DNA from: Tipula vernalis
Taxonomy: Eukaryota > Arthropoda > Insecta > Diptera > Tipulidae
DNA: 64,000 bases
Assembly (NCBI GenBank): GCA_958295665.1
Contig: OY282559.1
Location: 129,121,605-129,185,604, forward strand
Reading direction: 5' to 3'
Positions 31,992 to 45,110 of the stretch are shown here, piece after piece. The notes beneath the pieces were generated by a model. That model saw only the letters and a list, made by a program, of their open reading frames with translations, made no database searches and had not been told where the DNA came from. Numbering within the stretch: position 1 is the first letter of the stretch; each line of letters starts with the position of its first letter. The position numbers were made by a program, and so were the translations under genes.

Positions 31992-34110
31992 AAGAAATGA
32001 AAAAAAACAAATATGTTACGTACATTTAAACTATACATACACTATAATTATTCCGTTGAGTTATCGAAAAAAAAATCAAAAATAAACAATTTTAACATTA
32101 ATTTTTAAAATAAAATTACGGGTTTGTCATAAAAATTCCAAAAAAAAAAAGAAAACAAACAAAAAAATAGTTGCAAACATTGTACAATTTATATGAAAAA
32201 ATATATATTTTTTTATTTTTTTTAAATGTATAATTTTAATTATGCTAATTAATTATATATAGACAAAAAGCCGCTAAAAATTAAATATTATTACAACAAA
32301 CAAAAAATGAAAGGTATAATATATTTCCAAAATTATCAGTTAACTGACTCAATCTCCAAAATTGTATTATTAAAATTAGAAAATTTAAATGGATGATTTA
32401 TAAAAGACAACGATCTAATTTAATTTTTTTTTTTTTTAATTTTTTATCCTAATCCGCAATTTTGTCAAAATAAAATAAGGAAACCAGTAAACTACGAATA
32501 CCAAAATGTCCAGAACTAAATCGTTTTTTTTTGTTTTTTATGGTCACATGGATTTACACGTATATAACAACACACTAGATACCATCGATATGATCCACCT
32601 AAAAATAAAATATTAGAATATTAATTTAATGATACTAAAATAATATTAAAAATAATAATTAACAGTTAGCTGAAATTTTAGCGGAAATATATACACTTTA
32701 ATTAAATTTAAAAATAATTAATTGTTAAAAAAATTAAAATTAAGTGAATTTAATAAAAAATAAAAAAAAACAATAAAAAAAACTTGCAAACTTGCTAAAT
32801 ACATACATAAAATACTATTATATACTTCTCTCTCCCACACACAATAATTCTAATTTCTGTTAATAAATTTTGATTTTTTTGCCAAACAGCTGAATAAATA
32901 AATTTTTGTTGTTTGTATTTTTTTCGGCGGGGGAGGGGACACGGGGCCCAGAACTAAATCGGCGAGGACATTTTATAAATGAGGTATGACTTTTTTCTTT
33001 CCTCTATACATAATTAGCACTGTGTGACGTGTGTGTTATTCAGCAACCGCACCCGCTTAAATACCTTTCCCGTAAATTATTTTATCTTACAATTCCTTTA
33101 AACCAAATCCATCGCCAGCTTTTTTGATATAAAATATTAGCGCGTAACATTTTTTTGTATATTATCGTAAAAAAAAGAGAGAGAGAGATTTAGTTCTGGA
33201 CAAAAAAACCCAGCAGCAACTCGTTATTATATCGTATTTTTTTTTTGTATATTTTTATTGTTACAAAAAACCAAAAAAATTAAAAAATATTTACTATAAA
33301 ACAAAAAAAAAAAAACCTTTTCAAAATAGCTATCTGTGATTTTATATAACAAATTAAAGTAAACAAAAAAAAAAAATGTAAAATTATTAAAAATTAATTA
33401 ATTAAAAATAATAAAATAGTAATTTATTAAATTAAATTAAAAAAAAAAATTATTTATTATAAAACATAAATAAAATATTTATACACAAACAAATAATAAT
33501 TATTTAACAAACAAAAACAAAAGAAATATTTTAAAAACAAATTACAAAAGTTTTATTATAGGCGTTAAGTTCACTTCACTAAATATTTAACTTACTAAAT
33601 ATTAGTAATTAATTACATAAATTAATAATAAATTAATTAATTAATTGATTTGATTTGATGATCTGTGCTTAAAGTAATAATTATTTATGCAGACGCCATT
33701 TTAAAAAAAAATCATCTGTCTCTTTTCTTCATAAGAAATGAGAAAGTTTTATTGTTTAGTCAATTGTTTTTGTTTACCCGTTACTTTTTCAACAAAATTC
33801 AAATGTTTAAATCTAGTACGCGATTTATTATGTTTAAAATATTTTTATTTTTTATTCAGTTGTAAATATGACGCTGACTAAGTAACAACTGAACGTAATT
33901 TTTAAGGTTTTACAATTAAACTATAGTTTACCGTTATTCAAAACAATAGTAATAAATAAAATTTTTGTATTTCGAAAACTTCTGTAGATATAAACCGAAT
34001 ATAAGGAACATGGAATTTCTGGGGCGGAAAGAGGATATATTTCTAAAAAGTGAATATTTGGCTAATAAATTCAAAGTAGTAGTGCGTTAGTTTAGCCGCA
34101 GACATTCAAG
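31992..34110. other. Extremely A/T-rich DNA, possible 3' UTR then intergenic
   Basis: Long A and T runs and TTAATTAATTAA-type repeats. It contains the 15-base word GTCCAGAACTAAATC at 32508-32522, its exact reverse complement at 33187-33201, and a partial direct copy (CCCAGAACTAAATC) at about 32946. No coding sequence seen; 33665-33865 is an A/T-rich chance frame. Confidence 0.5.
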
Positions 34111-34189
34111 TGAGTCAGTTTAAAAGTGAAAACTGTACGCAGTTATAGTAATGTAAAAACATTAAAGTAGTGAATGAAAATAATTATCA

Positions 34190-34480
34190 GGAATGGCCGA
34201 AATGACTGCATCAAATCAATGATACTCATTAAACTATTTCGAGTATATACATGGAAAAATGAGCAGCTATATTTTACGAGTTTTCGTCACTTGACGAAGA
34301 ACGCAAAAGTGAAAACAAGATTACAAGATTAATTAAAACCATCAGATAACGAAACGAGTGAATCAATTGAAGAATTCATAACTAAATTAAAAATACAAAC
34401 GTAAAGTGTGATTATGGTTCTTTAGTAGATCGACTAGTAAAAGATAGATGTGGTGTAACTGTTGTGTAAAAAGTGGTACC
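34190..34480 (+). pseudogene. Gypsy gag remnant
   Basis: The frame opens ATGGCCGAAATG (34193). Broken frames then give a stretch near 34290 resembling the DEER region of capsid, and 34350-34460 readable as SIEEFITKLKIQT, DYGSLVDRLVKDR and GV. This corresponds to the conserved Gypsy gag block E-x-F-x-T-x-L ... Y-G-x-L-x-D-x-L-x-R-D-R-x-x-x-G. A leader with repeated AAGTGA words precedes it. Heavily mutated; only part of gag remains. Confidence 0.6.
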
Positions 34481-34999
34481 GTTTGAGAAAAGCTGTTTGT
34501 AAATAATGGACCAGACCTAGATATAGGCCACTAGTGAACTTTGTGAAATACAGAATCCATATCCAGTACAAGCAGTAGCAGTTTCAGACTTAAATTGCAT
34601 ATTTGAATATTTTGAAAAAGCAAATTCTTCTTATACTAAAAGCCAAAGGTTCTGGTCAAAAGCAGAACTAATGAAATTACAGGTAGGAAAATCAAACCAT
34701 GTTAAACTAATAATCTAAATTTTTCGTTTAAAATATTCATGAACAAATTAGAATATATAAATCAGTCGGTGAGGCCGGCTCAACAAGACAGAGACAAAAA
34801 TTCGTGTTTTCGAAATCTAAAAAGACACCGTTTGCGGAATTAATTTGATCTCAATTATTGAAACAATACAAGTAAATTTATGATGGTGTAAAAGGTCCGC
34901 GAATCGTTTACTCGGTGCATATGATGTCCAACTTTCACACGTTGATATTTCAGACGACTTCAAACATATTTTGTGACATCGAACTGAATCGCTTGGATA

Positions 35000-35240
35000 T
35001 CGGTTTAGATGTGGCATTTGTCGAATTTTTTTGACAGCAAATCAAGCGGTTTTTGCTGCGTTGTCGAACATTTGATGAAGAATTGCGCCAGCACCGATGT
35101 CGGAAGCGTGACAGGAAGTGGAAGTTCTGCCGTTTTGGGATGGATAAACGATTAAAGCAGCGTTCAACAAATCAAGTTTGTACTCGATTGTTCTTGTTGC
35201 CTGGGGCCATCTCGAGTAATATGACATACGTTTGGATGGC
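35000..35240 (-). pseudogene. Gypsy RNase H remnant
   Basis: The minus strand reads LDLLNAALIVYPSQN and then SDIGAGAILHQMFDNAAKTA, matching the start of Gypsy RNase H (L-x-x-A-x-x-L-x-Y-P, then D-A-S-D-x-x-x-G-A-V-L-x-Q). It is frameshifted between the blocks. It points opposite to the gag remnant at 34190, so it is either another element or a rearranged copy. Confidence 0.5.
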
Positions 35241-38130
35241 GTTTAACAAAAACTGCTTAGTTGCTTGGCCATCATCGGAATTGCTAATTTTTTCGGGCAG
35301 TGCCAAAGTCTTCGAGGTGATACGCAATTGGATTTCTTGTTGCAAAATTCGAATTTCGCAATATTTATTGCCAAATTATATTTTAATAATTAATAATTAT
35401 TATTCAAATAAATATTTAAATAATTTGTTTATGCCGTTCAATTGGATTCGCAGATAGTTAAAGAACTTGTTAAACAAATCAACCTCGAATTTCAAGATTT
35501 TCCGTCCCAGATCATATCATCAAATTTTTTTTTCGTATATAAAGGTTAAGATTATCTATTTATTGCTTACAAAAACTAGGGCTTTTCGGTTACAAGAAGC
35601 TAAATCGGACCACAGCTGATGAAACATTGAAAAAATTGCAAAAATGGTTTTCAATGAGTTCAATGAATTGAAATCAGCGTGGAACGATGGTTCTGATAAT
35701 TATCAGAAACGTTAAAGCCTAAAATTGTCCGAAACAAACTAAGTACGCCAATCGAGAAACAAATAGGGGGCCCGAGTTTCAACGCGGATGATCAAATAAT
35801 TATTGAAAATGGTCATCGTGATTGATCCAGTGACAAATTTTTTGAAAAAACTCCATTTCTACGGTCTAAACTGATCAGTTTGTCATCGAAACTCACGTCA
35901 TCTACGTAAATCATAGGCAAAAATACAACGAATGGAAATATAAAACGCTTATCCAATGAATCCACAACCGGGAAGACTACTATCATGTCGGAATCTTTCC
36001 AGGAAAATATGATCATTTTTCAGAAACTGTTATCCGGTCCCTTCTAAAAACAGTCCCATCATCAAAATTATTTCCAAAATGGTCTATACCACTTACTGGC
36101 AGTTTTTTAAGAAATGGTGGATGAATAGAATTCTGGTAATCTGCTCAGAGTTATTAATTCGTTCTGATCGAAAATATATCCATCGTCCTTCTTGTGAAAG
36201 GATCATGGATTTCCTAATTTAATTGGTTACAGATTGCTAGTATTTTGTTCACCAATTTAATAAAAAGTCGTTTATCACTACCGTAAGAATTGAAAGTTAT
36301 ACACGAATATTGTAGCCACTGCATTTAAATAGATATTGAGTCATCCGTAGACAAATCGATATATCAAAACAGTCTTGCTTATACATTTGGCCATCAGGAA
36401 GCTTTATGCTCAATAGATACCGCACAAGTTGAAGTTCGAAGTCAATCAGATCTTGAATATTATAGAGAAGAATTTTGTCATCTTATGTATTGGTTCATTC
36501 TTATCAATATTGTACGATTTTTCTCAAGCTTAGGAGACTATTTTGTCTAAGGTTTCTGCCGGGTGTATGTATCCTGTTGTTTTTAAGAATAAATGTAGAC
36601 TCTATGTGATTAAGTTCCACATTACCTAAGAGACTGGCACAAAGTTATATTCTTCGATTTAATTTTATAATTCTTGCAGAGTTCAGTATAGGGAAGGCGA
36701 ACAAGTATTCGTGATATGGTTTATTATGATCGTAATTCCAGTTGGTGAGTGGAATTGTAAGGGCACTAATCGGTTGTCTTTAATATCGATAGTTCAACGG
36801 CCGAGGAATCGGAAGATGCCTTTCATGGCGAAGCATTAGCTTCATTTCTGTAATCCATTCAAGTAATGTTCCATTGATAGGTGATTGGCTTTGGTTTTCT
36901 ATAAGGGAAGACAAAATCCTGCACTTTTTAATATTAAACTGTACACCATAAACAGATTTTTAATATTAGTTTCAGGCCATCGGCAAATAGAAGATCAGGG
37001 AAAGCCAGGATCTTATATGATATCACTAATTTTTCATAATCCTCATCAGATTGAAACTGAATGTGCAAATTCTTATTAATTTCACATTCTTCGTATAATT
37101 GATGTAAAATATAAAATTTGCCGCCATCAAATTTTTAAGTCGCAAAATTACCAAAAAAAAGTAACTGTCAACAATTTTGGAGTAAACGTCATGAAGCTTT
37201 AAAATATTTTTTTTGTGACACGAATGATGTTAGTTAGGTTGTGCTGTTTTTAATTAAATTATTTTTGCCTTTTGTCTTCCATTTTGAATATTTATGAAGT
37301 ATGGGTGTCTTTAGGTTCAGCTTCTTGTATTTTGCGGAGGAACGTGATTTAGCAGAAAACTTCAATGTATTATTTTTATAGCTATTAGTCATTGAGTAAA
37401 GTTGCATTTAACGCCTTTACACCTTTATTAATAAACACAACAGCTAAAGGAACTCTGAAGTATACCTATCAAGTTATAAGTAAAATAAAAATATTTTTTA
37501 TTAATTCGTTAGGTACATAAGAGCCTCCCTAAAAACAAGTAGACAAGCACAAACAAGTACAAACATTTATGACTTGCGCAGAAAAAATTAAGCATTATTT
37601 TATTTTCATTACACGAAACACGGAACAAGAATTTATTTGCTGTTTGACTCATTGATCTATAACCAACAATAATATACTCGTATGTTGATTTCCAGTAAAA
37701 TGTAAAAATGGTAGAAACTCAATAAATCAACGCCAAAGAGAATGATATAATTTATCAGACACAGAAAGCACATGAAAGATTTATTTTCAAATGCAATTAC
37801 CTAATAGGTACCCATACATATTTGTAATGGAGATTTAGACTTTTTTTTGGTTTCTTGTAACTTTCTTAATCGAAATGTTGTGTTTATTGATGATATATTT
37901 TTCTCAATGACGCCTTCATAAAATAATTAGGATTCATTATGTTTTTTTAAATTTTATGTGTGTTTATTTATCAATCTTGTGTTCGCGGAAAACTTTTCAA
38001 AACTATAAAAGCTTCATTAGGGGTAACGTGTAAAATTAGCATATTAAATAAAAGCTGATGGATTTTAATTTCTAAGGCAACAATGTATTCCTCTGCTGAA
38101 GCAAGGGTAGAAGCGTTACTGTTTTCCTTT
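35241..38130. other. Unclassified, probably eroded retrotransposon and intergenic DNA
   Basis: Stretches around 35600-36050 and 36350-36500 have a near-coding look (fewer stops, mixed composition), but no domain could be recognised. The frames 35813-36016 and 36885-37079 show no motif. 37100-38130 is plain A/T-rich DNA. Confidence 0.4.
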
Positions 38131-38139
38131 GAACGTGAT

Positions 38140-40340
38140 ACCTAAGATTGGGTAATATGAAACATTGAGAAGAGGACTTAAAAATTATTTTAAAGCCTAA
38201 AATAGCCATTAAAAATGTCGGTGATAGAATGTTTGATGGAAACAAATAATTAATTTATCGCATGGATCAAACTATTATACATCTTCTTCTTTTCCACACG
38301 GCACACTATTCAGGGGTAGTAATTTATCGGAGACTACAACCATCTACATATTAATGAACAAGAAATAATGTTTAAAAATTTAATTTTCTATGTAAGCACT
38401 GAAATTTATGTTGAGCTAAACCAAATTGAGCAAAACTTAATTTTGAGCAACTATTTTCTGAGTAGAATTCATTAATTAAATTAACTAAATAAAAATTGAA
38501 GTAACTTGATTGCATCGCATCGCCCCCTTATGGAAAAAACCAAAAGTTTTCATCGTGCAGTCCAATCCATCAATTAATATTAAATATGTAGAAATTTAAC
38601 CAATTAATTGAACAAAATTACCAATATTTATTTTTTAGTTGTAGCTTCTAAATTTATTCGGCAATTTTTTCCAAACTTTACCTACAACAATTAAGCAAAA
38701 ATCTGAGGTTATCGCATTACCAACGTTAAAACCACATGATTACATATGAAATAAGTCAAATAATTAAACAAAATTTTATTTTGAGCAAAACATTATATTT
38801 AGCCCAAAATAATAATAATTTGGTAATTCACCTAAATTCCTTACTGGCATAATTAAACTTTTTAAATCAGACAATTTGTAAAAATTCCAACAATACCTTG
38901 TCGCTGTTGTTTTGAGCAAAAATTGACTTTATTCCGAAGAATAATTGTGCAAACATTTAGTAAATAAAATCATATATTTACAAATGGAGTACAGTAACAA
39001 CCATTAAAAATACTGAACTTAATTGAATCATTGATATGATGAACCACAAACTGGAAAAAACAATAAATTGAGCAATATAATTAAAAAGAAACAAATGTAT
39101 TAACAAGATTGCTCGGTTATTTCAATGGTTATTTATTGACTCTCGCCTTTTAATAGGAGCCAATTAATTGAGGCAAATGTGAGGTAAGTACCTTACATTT
39201 TGTATAAAGCCACCAATGCTTTTGGCGACAAATAGCGCACATATAATTTAGTAAACCGTTCAACTTTGCAAAAACAGCGGCGAAAAACTCATTGCCTATT
39301 GTTGCACATGGGAGCTTTAACTTAATAATTGAGCAACAGCTAAGGATTACCGAAGTTAAACTTGATGATTATTAATAAACACTAAAATTATTTTGATTAC
39401 ACTGACATTATTTGTATTTCACAGTGACACGAACCAAAAAAAAAATAAAATAGGATACAATAATTAAAAAGAAACAAATTAAAGGAAATTTTTGTTTTGA
39501 GCCAAAACGTATTTTGGTCCTACACATTTTCAGCCTAGAACGTTTGTCGTCATACCGCAGTTAAACATGGTTGATTATTTTTGAGCAACATAGTAATAAT
39601 AGTAAAATTATTAAGATCAAAATTGAACTTAAAAATTGAGCAAATATTTTGAGGAACAAATTATTATTTTAGCCCAAAATCTAACAAAAACTCCAAACTG
39701 AAATTCATAATTAAACTTTTTAATTCGGGGAATGTATCATAAAATTTGTTAAGATTATTCTTAACTAGTTCTTTCCTTCGATTAACAGATTTATTTCACA
39801 AACCTTAAAATCAACATTGCTGGTACATGTTTAAGTGTATGTACATGATTTTTGAATTGTTGCTCAATTTTATGTACCAAAGAGAGAATGTGATATCGAA
39901 AATATTCTACTTGGTTAATTTTAGTAAGCCTTGAGAAATGTGTTTAAATTAGTAATCACAAAATTGAGCAAAACATTATTTTGAGCAACAATAAAGGTTA
40001 AAATTAGCCCAAAATAAATTTGATGATTTATAATTTTATTAAAATAGCGAATCAGAACTTGGATTGAGGTAATTTTGATTTTTATCATATTTTGTGAAAC
40101 TTGTCAAAATCTTCTATTCACAAATTAAGAATGTACAGTAAGACTATTTTACGAAACAATCCATCTTAAATAATGAGGTGATTTGTATTTAAATACATTA
40201 AAACGAGTTAAAGAATTTTCAAAATTTATTAAGATATTTAAGAATAAAAAATTTCCAAAATTTCAAAGGTTCCAGAATTTAATAATTAGGACTTTTTAGA
40301 CAGAAAGAAATTTCAGTACAGTTGGATGCTCCTTATTTTC
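38140..40340 (+). repeat. TTGAGCAA-rich repeat block, copy A
   Basis: The block contains many copies of TTGAGCAA and of TTTTAGCCCAAAAT in loose alternation. It aligns, in order and orientation, with 41000-45110. Shared segments include GAACGTGATACCTAAG, TGGATCAAACTATTATAC, TTTTCTGAGTAGAATTCATT, AACGTTTGTCGTCAT, CATTGCTGGTACAT and AATTTGATGATTTATAATT. It contains the empty TA site (38278-38279) of the mariner element found in copy B. No protein coding is seen; all frames have frequent stops. Confidence 0.85.
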
Positions 40341-40514
40341 TAATGTCGATTGTATATATAAGTTTAAAACAATACGACCAATTCCTGACAATAGTATCAA
40401 CCTTAATTTTAGAATTTATTCAACATTTCATTAATCGTTCACATTTATATAAACAAATTTTCTGTCTAAAAATCCCCCTATTTCCTGGAATGTAAAATTT
40501 CGGACACAATCTTA

Positions 40515-40970
40515 TACCACGTTTACATTATACGTATCTAATAAGTATGTACATTTTGCTATTTAATTATTGTTCCGCTGCAGTTCACACTAGTGTTGCG
40601 ATTTGTAGTGTGAACGCATACTATAAAAGTTTGTTGTTTTGACAGATAGGCTTCTGTATTCAATTCAGTTTATGTGTTCTGAATTTCTTCTCAAACTCTA
40701 TTAGATTTGTCGGCAAATTATTTGATTAACACCCGAAATTGCAGTTAGAAACAAAAAAACAGTAGTTTTGACAACAAGTATACGAATGACATTAACATAT
40801 AGTTATTAGTTAGGGTTCACATTACAACGTAATACACTAATACTTGTTTGATACATACTTTACCGAAATATCAAAAAAGTATGTGATAAAATATTTAAAT
40901 ATTTAAATTTGAGTTCACATGACGATACTTTTTTGCTACATACTTTTATTCTACTAATGTAAACGTGGTA
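40515..40970. mobile_element. PIF/Harbinger-type MITE (456 bp)
   Basis: The terminal inverted repeats TACCACGTTTACATTA are identical for 16 bases at both ends, flanked by TTA on each side (40512-40514 and 40971-40973). That is the 3-bp TWA target duplication of PIF/Harbinger transposons. The interior has further short inverted motifs (GTTCACAC...GTGTGAAC) and no coding sequence. It lies just upstream of repeat copy B. Confidence 0.85.
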
Positions 40971-41163
40971 TTAGTGACATCAAATATCATTTGTTTTATT
41001 ATCCTTCTTTGAATGTGATACCTAAGAGTTATGTTACAAACGATTAAGAGGAGGACTTAAGGAAAAATTCCTTTAAAGCGTAAAATAGGTATTAAAAAAT
41101 GATGGGGCTAAAACGTTTGATGGCAATAAATAATTTAAAGATCACGTGGATCAAACTATTATA

Positions 41164-41761
41164 CCGGGTGACTATAAAATACGAAGACTGATTAAATTCC
41201 AAATGTGTCTAAAGAGTTTACAAGTTAACAAGTTTGTTTAATAGAAAAATTAAAAATTTTTCTATGAAATATCCTTCATGAGAATCAATACATAACTTTT
41301 ACCGTTTACTAAAACTATCAGCACCAGTTCGAAGCATTTCTAAAGACATTTGATCCCAGACCTTGACAGTTGCAACACGAAATGACTCCAAATTTTTATG
41401 TTTTGTCGCGCAGGCGTTAGGCTCCAAGTATGTTCAAACAAAATAGTCGAGAGGATTCAAATTCGGAGAATTCCGAACGTTGATAATTGACGTAAATTCA
41501 CCCCAGAACAACCTAACTCCAGGTATCGTTTTATCAATTGAAGATTGTTCAACGTGGAAGAACTTGAATTATTTTTTTTGCCGAATTTCCAGCTTCGCTC
41601 GGTTCGATAATAGCGAGCCGACATTTTTTAGGCATGATAACTTAAAAAATAAAAGGAATAGAGAATTGATTTTTTTTTAATGAAGACTTTCTAGATGAAA
41701 AATCATTCTAGATGAGTAAAAAAATATTTAAAAACAGTCTCCGTATTTTATTGCCACTTGA
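41164..41761 (-). mobile_element. Tc1/mariner deletion derivative
   Basis: The ends are imperfect inverted repeats: left CCGGGTGACTATAAAATACG, right (reverse complement) TCAAGTGGCAATAAAATACG. TA lies on both sides (41162-41163 and 41762-41763). Copy A of the surrounding repeat keeps the unoccupied site, ATTATACATC, which defines the boundaries independently. The interior encodes only the C-terminal part of a transposase on the minus strand, so it is an internally deleted copy. Confidence 0.9.
41303..41480 (-). pseudogene. Mariner transposase C-terminal fragment
   Basis: The minus strand reads SPNLNPLDYFVWTYLE, then NACATKHKNLESFRV, then VKVWDQMSLEMLRTGADSF. This is the region of the third catalytic residue in Tc1/mariner transposases, where the family has SPDLNPLD; here the first Asp is Asn. 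The upstream catalytic domain and DNA-binding region are missing. Non-functional. Confidence 0.85.
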
Positions 41762-44700
41762 TACATCTTCTTCTTTCCTATTTGGCACACTTTTCAGGGG
41801 TAAGCATTTCTCGGAAACCGCAACCATCTACGTATGAGGTAATGAGGCTCATCTAAATTTGATTTTCAAGCAATTTAGCTGCTAATTCAAAAATACCAGC
41901 AATCAATCAATCTTATATGTACATATTTAATTCAACTGTCCCGCAAATGAGCTTACTCTTGGGATAGAAACGAGCACATAATTTTCCGAAAATTTTAAAT
42001 TGAGCAAAACTTTATTTTGAGTAACTATTTTCTGAGTAGAATTCATTAATTCAATTAACCAAATGAAAATTGAAAACACTTGTTGGTTGCATAGTATCGC
42101 CTCCAGTATTGGATCATCTCTCGAACTTGGACGGCAGCTACCATAGAGAGCAATGAAAATTTGGAATTATAATTTTGTGATGTTTTATAGATAAACGGAA
42201 CCCATATTATATATGTATAAATGTAGAAACCCAAACGTTTCATCCATTAGTACAATCAATCAATTAATATTAATTAAATTTGAGACAAAAGGAAACTTTA
42301 TTTTAGTAAAAAATTCAGTTTTAGCCATGAAAGGTTATTTGTGAAGGAATTTTGAGCAACCTCTTTAATAAAATCGTATAATTACGAAGGGAGTACGGAG
42401 ACAACTATTGAGAATACTAAAATTATTTTGATTACAAACTGAACAAAAATTAATTGAGCAATAAATAATTTAATTAAAAATTAACAAATTAATTAATAAT
42501 ATTTGAGAAAATTCTAAATATCAAGATTGGCAAAAAAAAATTTATTTTGAGCAAAAATATATTTTTAGCCTAAAATGTTTGTTTAGTTAGCAAGTTTGAC
42601 TCAAATCTTATTCCGAAGACATTTAGTAAAAACTTATACACTAATTTCAATGAGAGTTTTCGCTACAACAATTAACAAGCAGTTTTTAATTTGAGCAAAA
42701 TACATTTTTAGTCTAAAATGGTTATTATCTCATCAACTTTTGCTTAAATTATATTCTGAAGAATAATTGAGCAATAGCTTGACTGGAACAAAACTCTGAC
42801 GGTCTGATTAGAATCCTTATTTATTTAGAAAAAAATTTTCAAACAATATTCCGAAGATAGTTGAGAAAACATTTATATTTACAATGGGAGTTTATCTCAA
42901 CAAAAAAGCATAAATCTGAGCATTGTCATATTAACGATGATAAACAAGATAATTATTTTGAGCAAAATATTAATAATAATAAAATTATTATTATTATACA
43001 ATAAGTAATTTTAAGTAAAATAATTGAGCAAATTTATTTTGAAATTGGGAAATAAATTGTATGAGTACTCGGACAATTAGTAAAAAAGCCACCAATACCT
43101 TTGGTGACAAATGGCTGAAATATATTCCGTTCATTAAGCAAAATCAAGAATCGCTCCACGATACTGAACACGTTCATTGTCGCGATTTTTGTAATAGTGA
43201 ACCATAATTAAGAATTTGACCGTCTTAAAGAGGAAATTTTTATTTTGAGTAAATGTTTATTTGTAGAGAATACTAAAATTAATTTAACAACTGATATTAT
43301 TTTTATATTTCAATAGACAAACTGGAAAAAACGATAAATTGAGCTACATATTAATAACAAATTTATTAATAACATTTGAATTTGATAAAATTATTATTCT
43401 GACACAATTATATTTTTAGCCTTTAATGGTTATTTATTTGAGCAAAAGTTTAAAAAAATTAATATTTATAATTTATCTACCACCGTTATGTATGATTATT
43501 TTTGGGCAACATTAAAATAATTTTGATTACACTGATATCATTTTTATTTTAAAAAAACTAAACAAGAAACATAAATTGGGCAACAAATTAATTAAAAGAG
43601 ATGATTAATTAACAATAGAAAAATTAACAATAACGTTTCAAGAAAAGTTGTTTTCAATAACTTTCATCACACCTTATTCCTAAAAATAATTGAGCAAAAG
43701 TTTAGTAAATATTTTTATGTATGATGGGAGTTTTGAGAAATTTATTTGCCTGCATTAATTGAGCAAATTGAATAGGATGACTATTTTTAAGCAAAATGTT
43801 GGGGATTTAACTATAATAATTGAGCGAATGGTAAGGATTAACGAAATTCCGAAGTTAAACTTGATGGTTATTATTGAGCAAGACTAAAATTATTTTGTGT
43901 ATATTTTGTGACGTAAACTAAAATTAAAAAACTAAATTACAGTAATAATTAAACAACAGGCAATAATTGAAATGAAATAAATTAGAGGAAATTTTTATTT
44001 TGGCAACAGTTGGTTTTAATCGTACACATTTCTAGAACGTTTGTCGTCATAATAAAGTTAAACATGTTGATTATTTTTAAGAAAAATTATTAAGGCGATA
44101 ATTGAACTTTAAAATTGAGTAGATTTAGCCCAAAATAGTGTAATTTACCAAAATTCCAAGCATAAATTCACTTTTAATTCGGGGCAAGTAACTTAAAAGT
44201 GGGTTAATGTTAGAAAGTTCTTTCCTTCGATTAGCAGATTTATGTCATAAAATAAAAGCTTGTAAGTCGATTTAACTGTAAAAGCATCATTGCTGGTACA
44301 TATTTAAGTTTATGTATCTCGAAATGTTGCTCAATTTTATGTTCCAAAGAGATAATGTGAGATCGAAAATATTCTAAATAGTTATGTCGAGCACTTTCTT
44401 TAACAAATCTAGATTTGATGGTTCTAATAGAACACAAAAAATATGATCTGTTTTTGTAGTCTTGCCCGTAAATATAAGTTGTTTTGTTTGAAATTTTAAA
44501 AATAACGATTATTGTTTACCCTCAAAACCTGATGCCATAAAATTTATTTTATTTATAATTTTAAGACACAGTTTCATAACTAATAACCCCCCAGTAGAAC
44601 TTTCAGATCACGAATGACGCCAACCAAAATGGCCATTTCTACGTATTAGTGAGTGAGTCTGGTAGAAAGGTTTGATCTAGATCAAATAATCTATTAATTT

Positions 44701-45110
44701 ACTTATGTCAATTAAACACAAAACCTTGATCTGGCTTTTTGATTCAAATCAAACTTTTTAGGTGAATAGAACGTCACATTAATTAGCTAGCTTTACTGCA
44801 TAGAGAGATGTGATTAAATCAGGATAATAAAATAGAGCAAAACATTAGTTTTAACAACGAAAAGGGGTAAAATTAGCCCAATACAAATTTGATGATTTAT
44901 AATTACATTAAAATGGTGAACCATTCATAACTCAGTGAAACTCTTCTGTTCAGAAATTTAGAATGTTCAGCAAGACATTATTTTACGAAACAATTTACTT
45001 GCAGTAAAACGAATTAAAGAATTTTCAAAATTTACTAAGATTTAGAATTTAATAATAAAGGAAAATGGGACTTTTTAGATAAAAATAAATTTCGATCCTT
45101 GCTTTATAAT

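Larger units (their letters stand above)
41000..45110 (+). repeat. TTGAGCAA-rich repeat block, copy B
   Basis: Longer relative of copy A (38140-40340), about 4.1 kb. It includes a 598-bp mariner insertion and roughly 1.3 kb of extra internal repeat units (about 42440-43780). The recurring unit is approximately TTTATTTTGAGCAAAA, then TTTTTAGCCYAAAATGGTTA, seen near 42535, 42680 and 43385. No coding is seen. Confidence 0.85.

Noticed and set aside
33665..33865. Phe/Lys-rich 66-codon frame
   Set aside because: The peptide is what A/T-rich DNA gives by chance; no signal peptide plus domain pattern is supported.
35813..36016. 67-codon frame with FPVVDSLDKRFIFPFVVF
   Set aside because: Hydrophobic phrases but no recognisable family; stops close on both sides; likely chance in eroded DNA.
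38140..45110. Repeated TTGAGCAA words as a possible CRISPR-like array
   Set aside because: Repeats are only 8-14 bp, irregularly spaced and variable, and lie in eukaryotic transposon DNA with no cas genes.
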